64,000 nucleotides of DNA from Clostridiales bacterium (GTDB lineage: Bacteria > Bacillota > Clostridia > Peptostreptococcales > Anaerovoracaceae). The notes below the pieces were generated by a model. The model was given only the letters and a program-made list of their open reading frames with translations. It did no database searches and was not told the origin of the DNA. Shown here piece after piece: positions 14,394-24,700 of this stretch. The position numbers and the translations under genes were made by a program. The stretch is from NCBI GenBank assembly GCA_009776955.1, contig WRMW01000006.1, positions 28,314-92,313 on the forward strand, given 5' to 3'. Position 1 is the first letter of the stretch, and the number at the start of each line of letters is the position of its first letter.

Positions 14394-17230
14394 TATATCG
14401 GGTTCGCCTGCATATCCTCTATCTCGTCGTACATATCCGAGCCGAGCCACCACTTCTCATGCACCTCGGGCGCCCCGCTCTGAACGCGGTCAATGACGGC
14501 CTTCACCTTGGCAGGCGATGCCGGCAACGTGTATATACGACCGCCTATCGCATCGTTGATGCCGTTGATGACAGCCATATGGCCGGCGCTCTGATAAAGC
14601 TCCGAGCAGCCCGTCGAGCCGTGCGTGCTGACTTCGCGGTGCTTGTCGAGGAAGATAAGCTCCATGTCGTCCGGCACGTCCTTGATGGTCGGTATGCCCG
14701 CGCCCGCCATTGTCGCGTGCTTCTTCACGTCGTCGTAGTCCTCCGTCAAAGCGAAGCCGACGGTATGGGAAATGCCGCCGTACGCCTGGCCTTCGACCGC
14801 CAACACATTCCCAAGCTGCCCGACATCGCTTACGAAAACTACGCGAAGAACGTCAGTTTTCCCCGTACTCTTCGCGACGCGAACCTCTGCAAGCTGCAGG
14901 CCGTACGTGACCGTCATCACAGGGTCGCCCTGGCTCGTGTTCAGGTCGAGCGGAATCACCTTGCCCGTCGTGTCGTGCTTCCCGGAATACTTTGTCGGGA
15001 TGCCCTCAGCCACCATTTCGTCGTACGTGCGGTAGCTACCGTCAGGCTTCTTCATCGCCTCGATAAGCTTTGCGGCCGCTTCCTCAGTCGCGCGCCCGAC
15101 CACGAAATGGCAACGGCTCGCCGCTGAGATTCCGGAATTGGGGCATTCGTGAGAATCGTTCATATGCAGCTTAATTTGATCCGGCTCAAGGCCGAGCGGA
15201 CGCAGGCACTCGTGGGCGTGTACGAGCGTGCCGATATCGCCGCCCTGCCCCACGCACTGCCATGTGTTCAGCGCCGTGACCGTGCCGTCCTCGTTGAGCT
15301 CAAGCCATATCTCCGCCATGTCGTGGTCGCCTATGGTGACGTTGAAGCCGCAGCTCGCAAGCCCAAGCCCATAATAATAATCGTCGTCCTCCGGCTTTTT
15401 CGCTATGCGGGCCTTTGCTTCCTCGTAAATCGGTCGCATCTTGTCATAGATTTCCTCCATGGAAATCTCCTTGAACGGGTAGCCGTTTATAGTAAGGTCG
15501 CCGGTGCGTCCAAGGTTTTTGTAGCGGAACTCGAACGGATCCTCGCCGATTTTTTCAGCAAGCATATCGATAAGCGACTCGCCGAGGGTATAGGACTGCG
15601 GCGAGCCGAAGCCACGGTACGAAGTGCCGAAGCCGTGGTTGGTGACCGCCATGCGGACAAGCCCACGCACATTCGGGATCACATATGGATAGCCTGGATA
15701 ACGCAGATAGCTCTGGATAAGGTTCATGGAAATGTCGTCGTACGCGCCGTGGTCCACGCCGAAGTCAAATTCAAACGCCGTAAGCTTGCCGTTCTCGTCG
15801 CAAGCTATGCGGCCATTGCTATGGGCAGGCGTGCGTTTGCCGCTGTACGCCTGGTACTCCGGCCACGACATCGTAAGCGTCAGCTTCGCGGAAGGGTCAT
15901 CAAGCGACAACAGGCAGACGCCCATCACCGCAAAGCTTCCCGCGCAGGTAGACCAGCCGAATGACCCGCCGGACGCATTCGCCACTATCCTTAGCTTATC
16001 CAACGGTATGCCGATGCCGTCGGCTATGGACTCACGGTTCCACTGGATGGACTGGCTCTTGTTCGCAAGGACCATATTGCCGTCCTCGTCCCAAAACGCT
16101 TGCTGCGTATCGCCCTCGATGGACATATGCGGCTCGCGGGTCGAATAGAAGCTGCCCTCGACCGAATATGCGCTGCTGTCGATGATGTCGCGGACGTCCT
16201 CTCCCTTGATGACGGGCTGCTTGAGGTATACGTTCGGAGACCTGTCATGGAGCCGCACCGCATCTGGAGCGGCCGCATCGAGGTAGTTCGTGTATTCGGG
16301 AAGCTGCTCGATCTCGACCTTGACAGCGGCGGCGGCCGCACGTGCGTGAGCCTCCGTGTCGGCTATTACCGCACCCACCAAATCGCCGTAGAAATATATT
16401 TTTTCGTCGTTGAATATCGGACGGATGTCGCCTTTGAGAATCGACCTCGGATTGAAGTTCGGCTCAAAGATGATATTTGTCCCTCGGATGTCCTTCGCCG
16501 TAAGGACTTTCACGACGCCCGGCATCGCCTCCGCCGCCGAAGTGTCCACTTTCTTGATGATCGCGTGCGAGGCGACCTTTGGCTGAACAACTGCTACGTA
16601 CAGCGTGCCCTGCGGCATCTTGTGCTTGATGTCGTCGCCGTAGTCCGTGACCCCAAGCACCTTGCCGAGCGCATAAGGCCGAGGGTATTTCGTGCCGTAG
16701 ACGCGACCGCCTTCCTCATGCATATATGTGATATCCGCCATCGTCTTTTCGCCGCGCATCACCGCCGCCGCCGCCATAACGGAATCCACCAATGGCTTGT
16801 AGCCCGTGCAGCGGCAGATATTGCGGTTCTTCTGGAACCAGTCACGCACATCCTCGCGCGTAGGCGAAGGATTGATGTCGAGCAACGCCTTTGCGCTCAT
16901 TATGAAGCCAGGCGAGCAAAAACCGCATTGCACCCCGCCGTATGTGATCCACGCCTGCTGCAGCGGATGCAGGCAGTTCGCAGTGCCAAGCCCCTCTATG
17001 GTCTCTATTGTGGAGCCTTCCTCGACATCCCTCATCTTCTTCATGCACGAACGGACCACGCTGTCGTTCAATATTATGGAGCAAGCCCCGCATTGCCCCG
17101 CATTGCACCCGACCTTTATGCCGGTGAGCCCATAACGCCTAAGCGTCTCCGCAAGCGTGTCCGCCTCCGGGTCGAAAAAGAACATACGTTCCACACCGTT
17201 CACAATATGCAGCACTTTCCTCAAAGCCAT
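14393..17230 (-). CDS. Molybdenum-containing aldehyde oxidoreductase (xanthine dehydrogenase family, Mop-like)
   Basis: This 945-residue enzyme would oxidise aldehydes to acids at a molybdopterin centre and pass electrons through two [2Fe-2S] clusters. The N-terminal plant-type ferredoxin domain has CNAGQCGACSII and SCMKK. The second cluster domain has CGFCSPG and CRCTGY near residues 100-145. From about residue 180 the Mo-binding part begins (GKVLGVTDYGDDIKHKMP), with QSIQWNRESIADGIG and GFGSPQ later. Fusion of the Fe-S and Mo parts without an FAD domain is the layout of Mop from Desulfovibrio. The ribosome site GGAGGAATTACA precedes the ATG. It leads an operon with the electron-transfer protein and the CxxC protein. 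Three tandem 15-bp repeats lie upstream. Confidence 0.9.
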   Translation of the reverse strand: MALRKVLHIVNGVERMFFFDPEADTLAETLRRYGLTGIKVGCNAGQCGACSIILNDSVVRSCMKKMRDVEEGSTIETIEGLGTANCLHPLQQAWITYGGVQCGFCSPGFIMSAKALLDINPSPTREDVRDWFQKNRNICRCTGYKPLVDSVMAAAAVMRGEKTMADITYMHEEGGRVYGTKYPRPYALGKVLGVTDYGDDIKHKMPQGTLYVAVVQPKVASHAIIKKVDTSAAEAMPGVVKVLTAKDIRGTNIIFEPNFNPRSILKGDIRPIFNDEKIYFYGDLVGAVIADTEAHARAAAAAVKVEIEQLPEYTNYLDAAAPDAVRLHDRSPNVYLKQPVIKGEDVRDIIDSSAYSVEGSFYSTREPHMSIEGDTQQAFWDEDGNMVLANKSQSIQWNRESIADGIGIPLDKLRIVANASGGSFGWSTCAGSFAVMGVCLLSLDDPSAKLTLTMSWPEYQAYSGKRTPAHSNGRIACDENGKLTAFEFDFGVDHGAYDDISMNLIQSYLRYPGYPYVIPNVRGLVRMAVTNHGFGTSYRGFGSPQSYTLGESLIDMLAEKIGEDPFEFRYKNLGRTGDLTINGYPFKEISMEEIYDKMRPIYEEAKARIAKKPEDDDYYYGLGLASCGFNVTIGDHDMAEIWLELNEDGTVTALNTWQCVGQGGDIGTLVHAHECLRPLGLEPDQIKLHMNDSHECPNSGISAASRCHFVVGRATEEAAAKLIEAMKKPDGSYRTYDEMVAEGIPTKYSGKHDTTGKVIPLDLNTSQGDPVMTVTYGLQLAEVRVAKSTGKTDVLRVVFVSDVGQLGNVLAVEGQAYGGISHTVGFALTEDYDDVKKHATMAGAGIPTIKDVPDDMELIFLDKHREVSTHGSTGCSELYQSAGHMAVINGINDAIGGRIYTLPASPAKVKAVIDRVQSGAPEVHEKWWLGSDMYDEIEDMQANPI

Positions 17231-17253
17231 TGTAATTCCTCCTTATACGCACA

Positions 17254-17298
17254 CATCAATTATGCCAGCACCAATCATGCCAACGTCAATCATGCCAA
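17254..17298 (-). repeat. Three tandem 15-bp repeats before the aldehyde oxidoreductase gene
   Basis: On the minus strand the units read TTGGCATGATTGACG, TTGGCATGATTGGTG and CTGGCATAATTGATG. They end about 24 bases before the start codon, where a regulator could bind in phase. No regulator for them is identified. Confidence 0.7.
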
Positions 17299-17339
17299 CG
17301 TCATATCTTACTACGACACCCCCCCTCACCGCAAGCACC

Positions 17340-18674
17340 CTATTGGTGCAATTTGTATTTTTTCCCAGAGCCACGACCTATAATCTGAATCAAGCCGGCT
17401 TCCGCCATTTGCTTTGTCAATAAAAATGTCCGTGTACGCTTGATGCCAAGCAATTCTTGAATCTCGCCCTCGGAGATTTCGCCCCGACCGTTTGAAAGAT
17501 GGTCGAGCAATGCCTGCATCTGAGGGGTGGGCTTGAAATCAGGACTTTGCTTTTGCTGATTTTGCCGATTTGTGTTTTCGGCCCCATAAGCGTTCATGTT
17601 CGGCAACCGCAGCTTAAAAGAATTGGGCGTGACAACGATGTCAGGAGGCTCCGAGCAGCCATCATACAACGCAAAAATGCGGCGAATCCCTGTGCCATAC
17701 GATTCGATGAAATTGAGGCGATGGAAAACGTCTGCCAATTTCCTGTTCCGCAATTGCGAAATGCCGTTTCTTATGTCCAAGGGCGATAAGCCAGGCAGAA
17801 GCCCTCCGATGGAGATAAACTCCATGCCGCTCTTGTTCACATTTATTATTATGCTGCCACTAAAGCTGTAATCACGGTGAATAATGGCGTTGACAAGAGC
17901 CTCGCGGACAGCCTCATCTGGGTAATCCCAATAATCGGTTCGGGTCAGCCCGTCTATCGAAGAAGGGTTTTGATTGCATAATTGGAGATATGCGAACGCA
18001 TCTTCCAGTTGCTTGAATATCGCTCCTTGAAATTCTTTTCTCGCCTTGAACTCGGTGTTTTGCTCATCTGCGAACACGGCGACTTTTATCGTATGGGCAC
18101 ATTGGTCAGAGAACAGCAAAGCCATATTGGTGTACATACCCTGCGTATGGCTGCGTATTCCTAACGCATTGTATTTTTCTTCTCCAAAATCCACTCCGCG
18201 TTCGGCAAAGGCTTGAGAACAATAATTGAAAGTCAGGTCTTGTTCAAGCGAACGCAAGTCCTCGAAAAAATCTCCGTCGGCATCTTTTATCATTTGACGT
18301 ATCTGCTCATAAGAAGCAGGTGCGGACGATGCGCCCTGCCTGATATATACGCCTGATGGCTTTAGCCCTTTTGCTTTTAGATAGTAAGGTTTGTAAGACC
18401 CCTCGCCGATTTCGATTCGGATGGTTCCATTATCCTCCAAGGCGTATTTCACAAACAAAGTCACATCTGGGGTTATTGCGTCCCGTACCCCGTTTGTAAT
18501 CCGCGTATACGCATCGTCGATGTTGCCAGTCGAAACCACATCGCCCGAATCGTTGACCCCGATAAAAATCGTTCCGCCCTCCGTGTTGGCGAAAGCGATG
18601 ACATCCTTGTAAACATCATTTGTGAAAACTTCTTTGAACTCGATCTTTTCTGTTTCATATGGAATGCTTTGCAT
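17340..18674 (-). CDS. AlbA_2/Schlafen-type ATP-binding putative transcriptional regulator
   Basis: This protein of about 444 residues belongs to the group with an N-terminal AlbA_2 (Schlafen-like) domain. The match is EKIEFKEVFTNDVYKDVIAF followed by ANTEGGTIFIGVNDSGDV. A GHKL-like ATPase segment follows near residues 255-350 (EAVREALVNAIIHRDYSFSG, ESYGTGIRRIF). The C-terminus from about residue 380 looks like a winged helix that binds DNA (LSNGRGEISEGEIQELLGI). I chose the ATG at 18674, 5 bases after AGGAGG. A near-perfect 36-bp palindrome lies over its promoter, so autoregulation is likely. Such genes are often called putative regulators; their targets are rarely known. Confidence 0.75.
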   Translation of the reverse strand: MQSIPYETEKIEFKEVFTNDVYKDVIAFANTEGGTIFIGVNDSGDVVSTGNIDDAYTRITNGVRDAITPDVTLFVKYALEDNGTIRIEIGEGSYKPYYLKAKGLKPSGVYIRQGASSAPASYEQIRQMIKDADGDFFEDLRSLEQDLTFNYCSQAFAERGVDFGEEKYNALGIRSHTQGMYTNMALLFSDQCAHTIKVAVFADEQNTEFKARKEFQGAIFKQLEDAFAYLQLCNQNPSSIDGLTRTDYWDYPDEAVREALVNAIIHRDYSFSGSIIINVNKSGMEFISIGGLLPGLSPLDIRNGISQLRNRKLADVFHRLNFIESYGTGIRRIFALYDGCSEPPDIVVTPNSFKLRLPNMNAYGAENTNRQNQQKQSPDFKPTPQMQALLDHLSNGRGEISEGEIQELLGIKRTRTFLLTKQMAEAGLIQIIGRGSGKKYKLHQ

Positions 18675-18704
18675 TGTCACCTCCTGCTTGCTCGATATGC
18701 AAAT

Positions 18705-18746
18705 ATTATCAGGTGAATATTCACTTTGTCAAGTGAATATTCACCT
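18705..18746 (-). promoter_or_regulatory. Promoter and large palindromic operator of the AlbA_2 regulator
   Basis: On the minus strand TTGACA (18727-18732) and GATAAT (18705-18710) are 16 bases apart. AGGTGAATATTCACTT (18711-18726) is repeated in inverse at 18731-18746 around TGTC. Each half is itself a palindrome of GTGAATATTCAC. One half fills the spacer and the other lies just upstream of the -35 box, the expected position for a repressor. Confidence 0.75.
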
Positions 18747-18766
18747 TTACCATATGAATGTACACC

Positions 18767-21700
18767 CTACCGCACGAACACCCTCTGGTTTATTACCGTC
18801 GGCTTCGTGGTCGCCTTGGGTTTACTTGCGTTGTTCATATGCGGTTGCACGCGCCAGTTCTTGTCCTGGCCTGCCTGCACGAGCATCGGCTGGCCGGCAT
18901 GTTCGTGCCCCTCGGGGTAGAGCTGGTAGGTCCCCTTGGGCCACATTTCGATCCTGAGCGTATAGCTCGACTTCAAAGGCGTCAAATCGCCCGCCCTAGT
19001 ATAAGTCCGGTTCCCTGCGTTGTTCCCCGATGTCGCCACTATGTACGGCCGGTCATCGTTCATAAAGTGGATGGTCCACTCGCCCTCGCCGTTCTGCTCA
19101 AGCCGGAACCCGCCGTCCTCGAAGCCCCTGATGCCTGACGCCTGTATCTGCACATAGCCTATCTCGGCGCCGATGGGGGCACGCGTCCCGTCGAACCCTA
19201 AAGTCGTCAGCTTCGCGCCCTGCAACGGCTGATCCCTATACATCGACACGTCCGCCAGCCTCGTCGGGTTCGCCCTCGGCACGGCCGACGCCGGGTTTAT
19301 GCTTATCGTCTTGTCGGTCGGCCTGCCGTTCTTCGCGTTCACGCCCCAGGACTTCAGTATCTGCCCGTTTTCGAGGATCACCTCTACGCTAAGCCTCTGC
19401 GCCAGCTTAGGCCGCACATAGCCGAACCGGCCCTCGCGCATCTTGATGTTGAACGTGTTCGGGCCCGTCATCACGGTCTCGAAGTCGTGGCTCTGCACCG
19501 CCCTCGTGGCATCTTCCGCCGTGTTGTACAGCCTTACTTCCCTCACGGGCGAGCTGGTGTCGGTCAGCCGCACCGTCGCCGGTCGGAAGCTGTCCTCGAG
19601 CGACACGTCGATATTGCCCTTGCCGAGCGATATGCTGAAGTTCGGCTGCGCGCCGGAGAACGTAAGCCCAAGCGCAAAGGTCCTCGGCGTCGCCCTCGAT
19701 ATGTTCGACAGCAGCCCTGCCGTGCCCACCGTCAGCGAGTAGGTCTTGTTCCGCGAGTCAGGGTTGCCGTTTACGGGGTGCCTGGTCAGCCGCATCATTT
19801 CGTCGGCGTTCGCCACCACCCTGATCCTGTTCGGCATAGGCCAGCCCATCGAGTCCCTAGGCGTCACAAGCGTCACAGGCGCGGCGCCCGGCGTGTTCCA
19901 TGCCCCGCCCGGATAGTCCTCCTGCTCCTTGGCGACGTTCAGCCATTGCGTGCCCGTCTTTGTCGTCTCCCTGCCCGCAACGGTCTGCGTCCAGTCGGTT
20001 ATATGCAGATTCGCCACGTTCATGTTCACCGCGAACTCCGCCACCACAGTGCCATCGCCGACCCTGCCTGTCAGATCCAAATTGTTCGATCTCGGCGTGA
20101 TCGCGTTGTTGATTCTGTACGACTTCGGGCTTATCGAGACGGTCACCTTGTCCAGCGCCCGTGACGTGAAGTTCACCGCCAAATAAGTCCTGTCCGCAAG
20201 GCTCGCCGACATGCCCTCGTACGACACCGCAAGCCATAGCCTGCCGTTCGATGCAGGCATGGTCGCCTTTGGCGTCAGGGTGATTCTGCCCGTGGCCTTG
20301 TCGTAGCTGATGTCCACATTGTCGCGGTGCGGCGAGTTGTACGCCCTCTGCCTGTTGTCCACGTCGCTTATCACCACGTCAGCGACCTTGTAGCCCTGCT
20401 CGAACGGCACCCTCGTATTGCTTGTAATAAGGTTTATGGTAATCGGGCCAAGCGCGTCCCTGATGGGATGGGGCCCCGGCGGAAGGGTCGTCGCATTCGG
20501 CGAAAGGAAGCCGAGCGATGATCTGTCGAGCCGCACCGCCGGCATGGTGTTCACCACGTTTATCGCCGTAGTCACTATCACGTTGCCGTTGTTGCCGTTG
20601 GCTTTGGCGGCCTTGTTTGCGAACTTGTAATCGTGGTTCACGACGGTTAGGCGAAGGCTAGGCCTGCCCGCCTTGGTCCCGACCGGCCTCAGCGTCTTGC
20701 CGTCGGCCTGTATGCTCACGAAGTTCGCGGCCTTGCTGTTGTTGTGGACTATGCTCAGTATCTCAAGCCTGCTGCCGTCGCTCGCCCTCGCCGTCACAAC
20801 GGTGTCCCTGTCTGGGTACCGCGTGTTGAGCTGGTTGCTCTGGATATACGTATATGTCGGGTAACGCTCCACGACCTGCACCGAGAACGTATTTGTATAG
20901 ATGTACACAGGAGGAACGCCGTTCTCGCCCGTGCCCTTCACCCTCAGCCGCGCCACAAGGTTCTTCGTGGTCGCGTTCCGCACGCCCATATCCACCATTA
21001 TTTCAATAAATCTGTCGTCCGTCTGGCTGATCCGTGCCGTCACTGCTTCAGGGTTCGCGGCCAATGGCGTCCAACGGGTGAATATCCCCGCGTTCGCCCC
21101 GCTCGTCGGCATCGTCCCTATCACCACCTCGTCTATCAGCCGTGCGCCGCCTAGCTCCTGCGGCTCGTCAAGCGCCCCAAGGCCATCGTCGAGCCCGTCG
21201 AGCCCCATAGGCCTCACCGGATCCGGCTTTGGCGTCCGCTCAAGCACGATCGGCACGCGCGCGGCCACCACTCTCGCCTTGTTCGCCACGACCGTCGGGT
21301 CAGGCACACGAGCCCGCGTGTTGTCCGTGGTTATCGGCAGAGCCGGTATCAGCTCCACGGTCGAGACCGCCGTATAACGTCCGCCGGGCAGGGTGTCGCT
21401 CACAAGGTATGTCGCACGCACCCGCATCGTCTCGCCTGCGGCAAGTCCCGCCGCCGTCGCTTTCACCTCGGCACGCTTGCCCTCAAACTCAGTGTCCACG
21501 GTGTCCTCGGCAAGCCTTGTCAATATCAGCACGGCGCCCGTTTCGCCTGCGCGCCATTCCGTCCAGCCGTCCACCACGCCGCCCTTCACAAGCTGCGGCC
21601 TGCTGTCCGCCACCGAGACATTGCTGCGGCCGCGTTCCACGCTCCATTCTATCTTGTCGTAGTCCTCGATGTCAGGCTCGAACATCGCTTCTATCGTCAC

Positions 21701-24700
21701 CGACACCGCCTCGTCCTCAAGTATCGCGTTCGTCGGCGTCAGGCTTATCGTGCTGTGGTGCCTTACAATGAGCTCGCCCCCGACATGTTCGAGGCGGTAG
21801 TTGTCGCCCCTGCCAACTATGCTGTTCAGCTCGGCCGGCTTCGAGAAGTAGACAGGGTACTCGCCCGCGCGGTTCGTGTTCTCCACGGTCGCGACCTCCG
21901 CCCAGGCAAGCTCCACGTCGCTGTTCTCTGGGTCGGACGGGTCTACATACCGCCCTCCAAGCATAAACGCTATATGCTCGCCGTCCGCCAGCCCTGTATA
22001 CCCCACGCTCAGCTCAGGCACGGGCTCGCCCACCTTCACGTCGCCGCTGCCGGCCTGCACCGTCACAAGCCTTCTCAAAATAACGAAGTGGTGCAGGGCC
22101 TCGCCCGCATAGTACGCGGACATATCCTCGTCAGGATCGGCCCCCACGGACGTGTCGTACACCACCCGTACCATATACCTGCCCCTGTTCACGGGCGCGT
22201 CGGCGTTCACCATAGGCTCGCCATTGCTGTTCAGCAGAGGCGCGCCCGACGCATCGAGCCACCTATACGTAAGCATCCCCTTATCCACCGCATCCCACGG
22301 GATCGCCACCGCCTCGCCCGTCACGGAATCGACAGCCGTAAGCTCATCGCGCGTTGAGTAGACGGTAAACCCGTCATACACCTTGCTCATGATTCCCGTA
22401 TCCAGATCGACAGGCGTCTTGTCCGTCTGCTTTATCACAAAGTCGAAGCTTGTGGGCAAATAGTCCGCAAACCCGCCCACCGTCACCGTGACGGTCGCAG
22501 TATTGCCGACCTTGAACTTGCCCGCATCGAACGCGACGCTCAGCACGCCCGCCGGGATGGACGGCACGCCCGATATGATGTCATCGTCATCCTTCGTCAC
22601 GCTTGCGCCGTACACAAACCCGCCAGACTCAGACACGACGCCCTCTAGCATGGCACCCACATCGAGCGTCACCGACGCCTCGGAAGCCGTCACATACCTT
22701 ATGACGTCATCCATGGCATACGGCGGCGGCAGCAACGTCACGCCGCTGAAGTCCACCGTGTATAACGTCTTTTCCCAGTCCTCGCCTTCGCCGTCGAAGT
22801 CAAAGCCCATGACCAAGTTTTCCGGCACAGTAACATCCGGCTCGATAAAGTATGTGAAGTCGAGATAATATTTGTCCTCCGCAAGGTCGTGCCTTAAATC
22901 GGCCTGTGCAAGCGTGTACCCATAGGGCGTGTCTCCAATCCCGAACCATACCACATGGTCGCTCGCATTCTTAGGCACTATCTCGTGTACCTCCACGCTG
23001 AACGCCGCAAAGTACCCGTCAAGCTCGATGTCGGGGGCTTCCTGATACATGCCCTTCACCACCGCCCGCTCCAGCGTCCCCGTCGCGGTCACCGTGCGTT
23101 GGGGATCCGCATCGTTGTCCACTGCATAATCCAGCGTGTTCGCGGTCATATCGAGGCCCGTCATGCCCAACTCGGCAACGAGCTCGTTTGTCATGCTCAA
23201 CACGTCGCCTTGGTATATCTCCGAAGGCCCGCCTTCCCTTATGACCGTCGTCGTAGCGTCAAGCCACAGCACGGTGTTCGGCATCATTATCGTGGCTTCC
23301 CGATCAAGCACATCCGGGACAAGCTCAGGACTGCCCGAAACCCACCTTCTCCACATATATCCGGGCTTCACCTCTGCCGTTATGCTCACCATTTCGCCTA
23401 CGAAGTGCGTGCCGACCACGCTGTCCATGGCCGACCCCGGCACAATCCCCTCGTCCTCGGCTATAAGCAGGCTCCAATAGCTCAGCGTTTCTTCGCCAAG
23501 GTTGTCGTCGTCCTCCACCTTGATGACCACGCCCGTATCCACGCCGTCCGCAAGAACGTGCCAGTCGCCGTCCTCGACCTTGTGCTCGGCCCAGAACTCG
23601 CCCCTTTCCTTCATTTCCAAGAGCACTGGGTCGCCTATCCCGTTCAGAGACAGCTCAAACGTCACCTGATGGCTCTGGTCTGTCATATAGCCGTCCCACT
23701 CAAAGCCGTTCAGCTCCACTTTCAGCATCACGTCATGCGTTGGCGGCGGTTCTTCCAGACCCTTCACCGTGCAGACCACGTCCACCGGCCCGCTGATGCC
23801 GCCTATCGCATAGACAAATGCGGCGGTCGGCCCTTGGTCGGCGTCAGTCCACGTATACGCGAACCAATCGTATGTGGGGCTCGTCGCATTCACCCTGAAC
23901 ACTATGGAGCCGCCCGCAAGCACCGCGTCGCCGGTGGCCAGGTCTGTGAAAATGTTAATATCGGTGCTGTTCCGATGCCTATACCTCACCGTGCTGCCAT
24001 CAAAGTCTATGCCAGGAGTGGTTTCATCGGGCTTCCATTCAAATTCGACCGTATAATAATCGAGTACCGCGGCGTTTATGTCTGGCAGGTCGTTTGGATT
24101 GTATCCGACAACAATCGTTTCGTGCGTGTCCTCGGTCGTGCCCGCGTCGGTTTTGTCGATATAGATGGCGTATTCGCCTACGGGTACCTCGTCCGCCGTG
24201 TAGACGCCCGTATCGTCGATTTCGTCTAGCTCTGCCACCACAGTACCGTGCCCGCCGCCATCCAAAATCTCCACAAGTTCTAGCGTCAGCCCGTCCCACT
24301 TGTCATCGTCCTTCCGCACCGTCACTTCCACGGTATAGTCATCCTCTTTGGCTGTCGCGGTAAGCTTCAGCTTTTCGGTCGGCATGGTGATATACGCCTC
24401 CATGCTTTCCTCGGTGTCTGGCGTGTTATAGCCGGTGAATCCTGGCGGGTCTGAAACCCACCTATCCCACGTATAGCCGCCTTCCACTTCGAGCACTTGG
24501 ATAAACACCGTGACGCCCTCAAGGACAGGCCTGCTCACATCGCCGCCCACGTCCGTGCCTACGCCCGCCACCACTTCCAGCGTCCAGTAGTTCAGGGTGG
24601 CCGAGTTGGGTAGGCCGTAGCCGACCTCCACGTTCCTGGTCGTTGGGACGGTGAAGCCCCAGTCTTCCCTTTCTACGAATATCGCGTACTCGCCAGGCGC

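Noticed and set aside
17254..17298. Sigma-54 promoter (TTGGCA motif)
   Set aside because: The GG and GC doublets at -24 and -12 with 10-base spacing are not met; the motif is explained better by tandem repeats.
15149..17383. Plus-strand ORFs of 270-430 codons over the aldehyde oxidoreductase
   Set aside because: They are antisense shadows; the minus strand carries all the family motifs.
18767..19100. LPxTG sorting signal or S-layer homology domain at the end of the giant protein
   Set aside because: The last 100 residues end in TKPTVINQRVFVR with no hydrophobic helix, sorting motif or SLH repeat.
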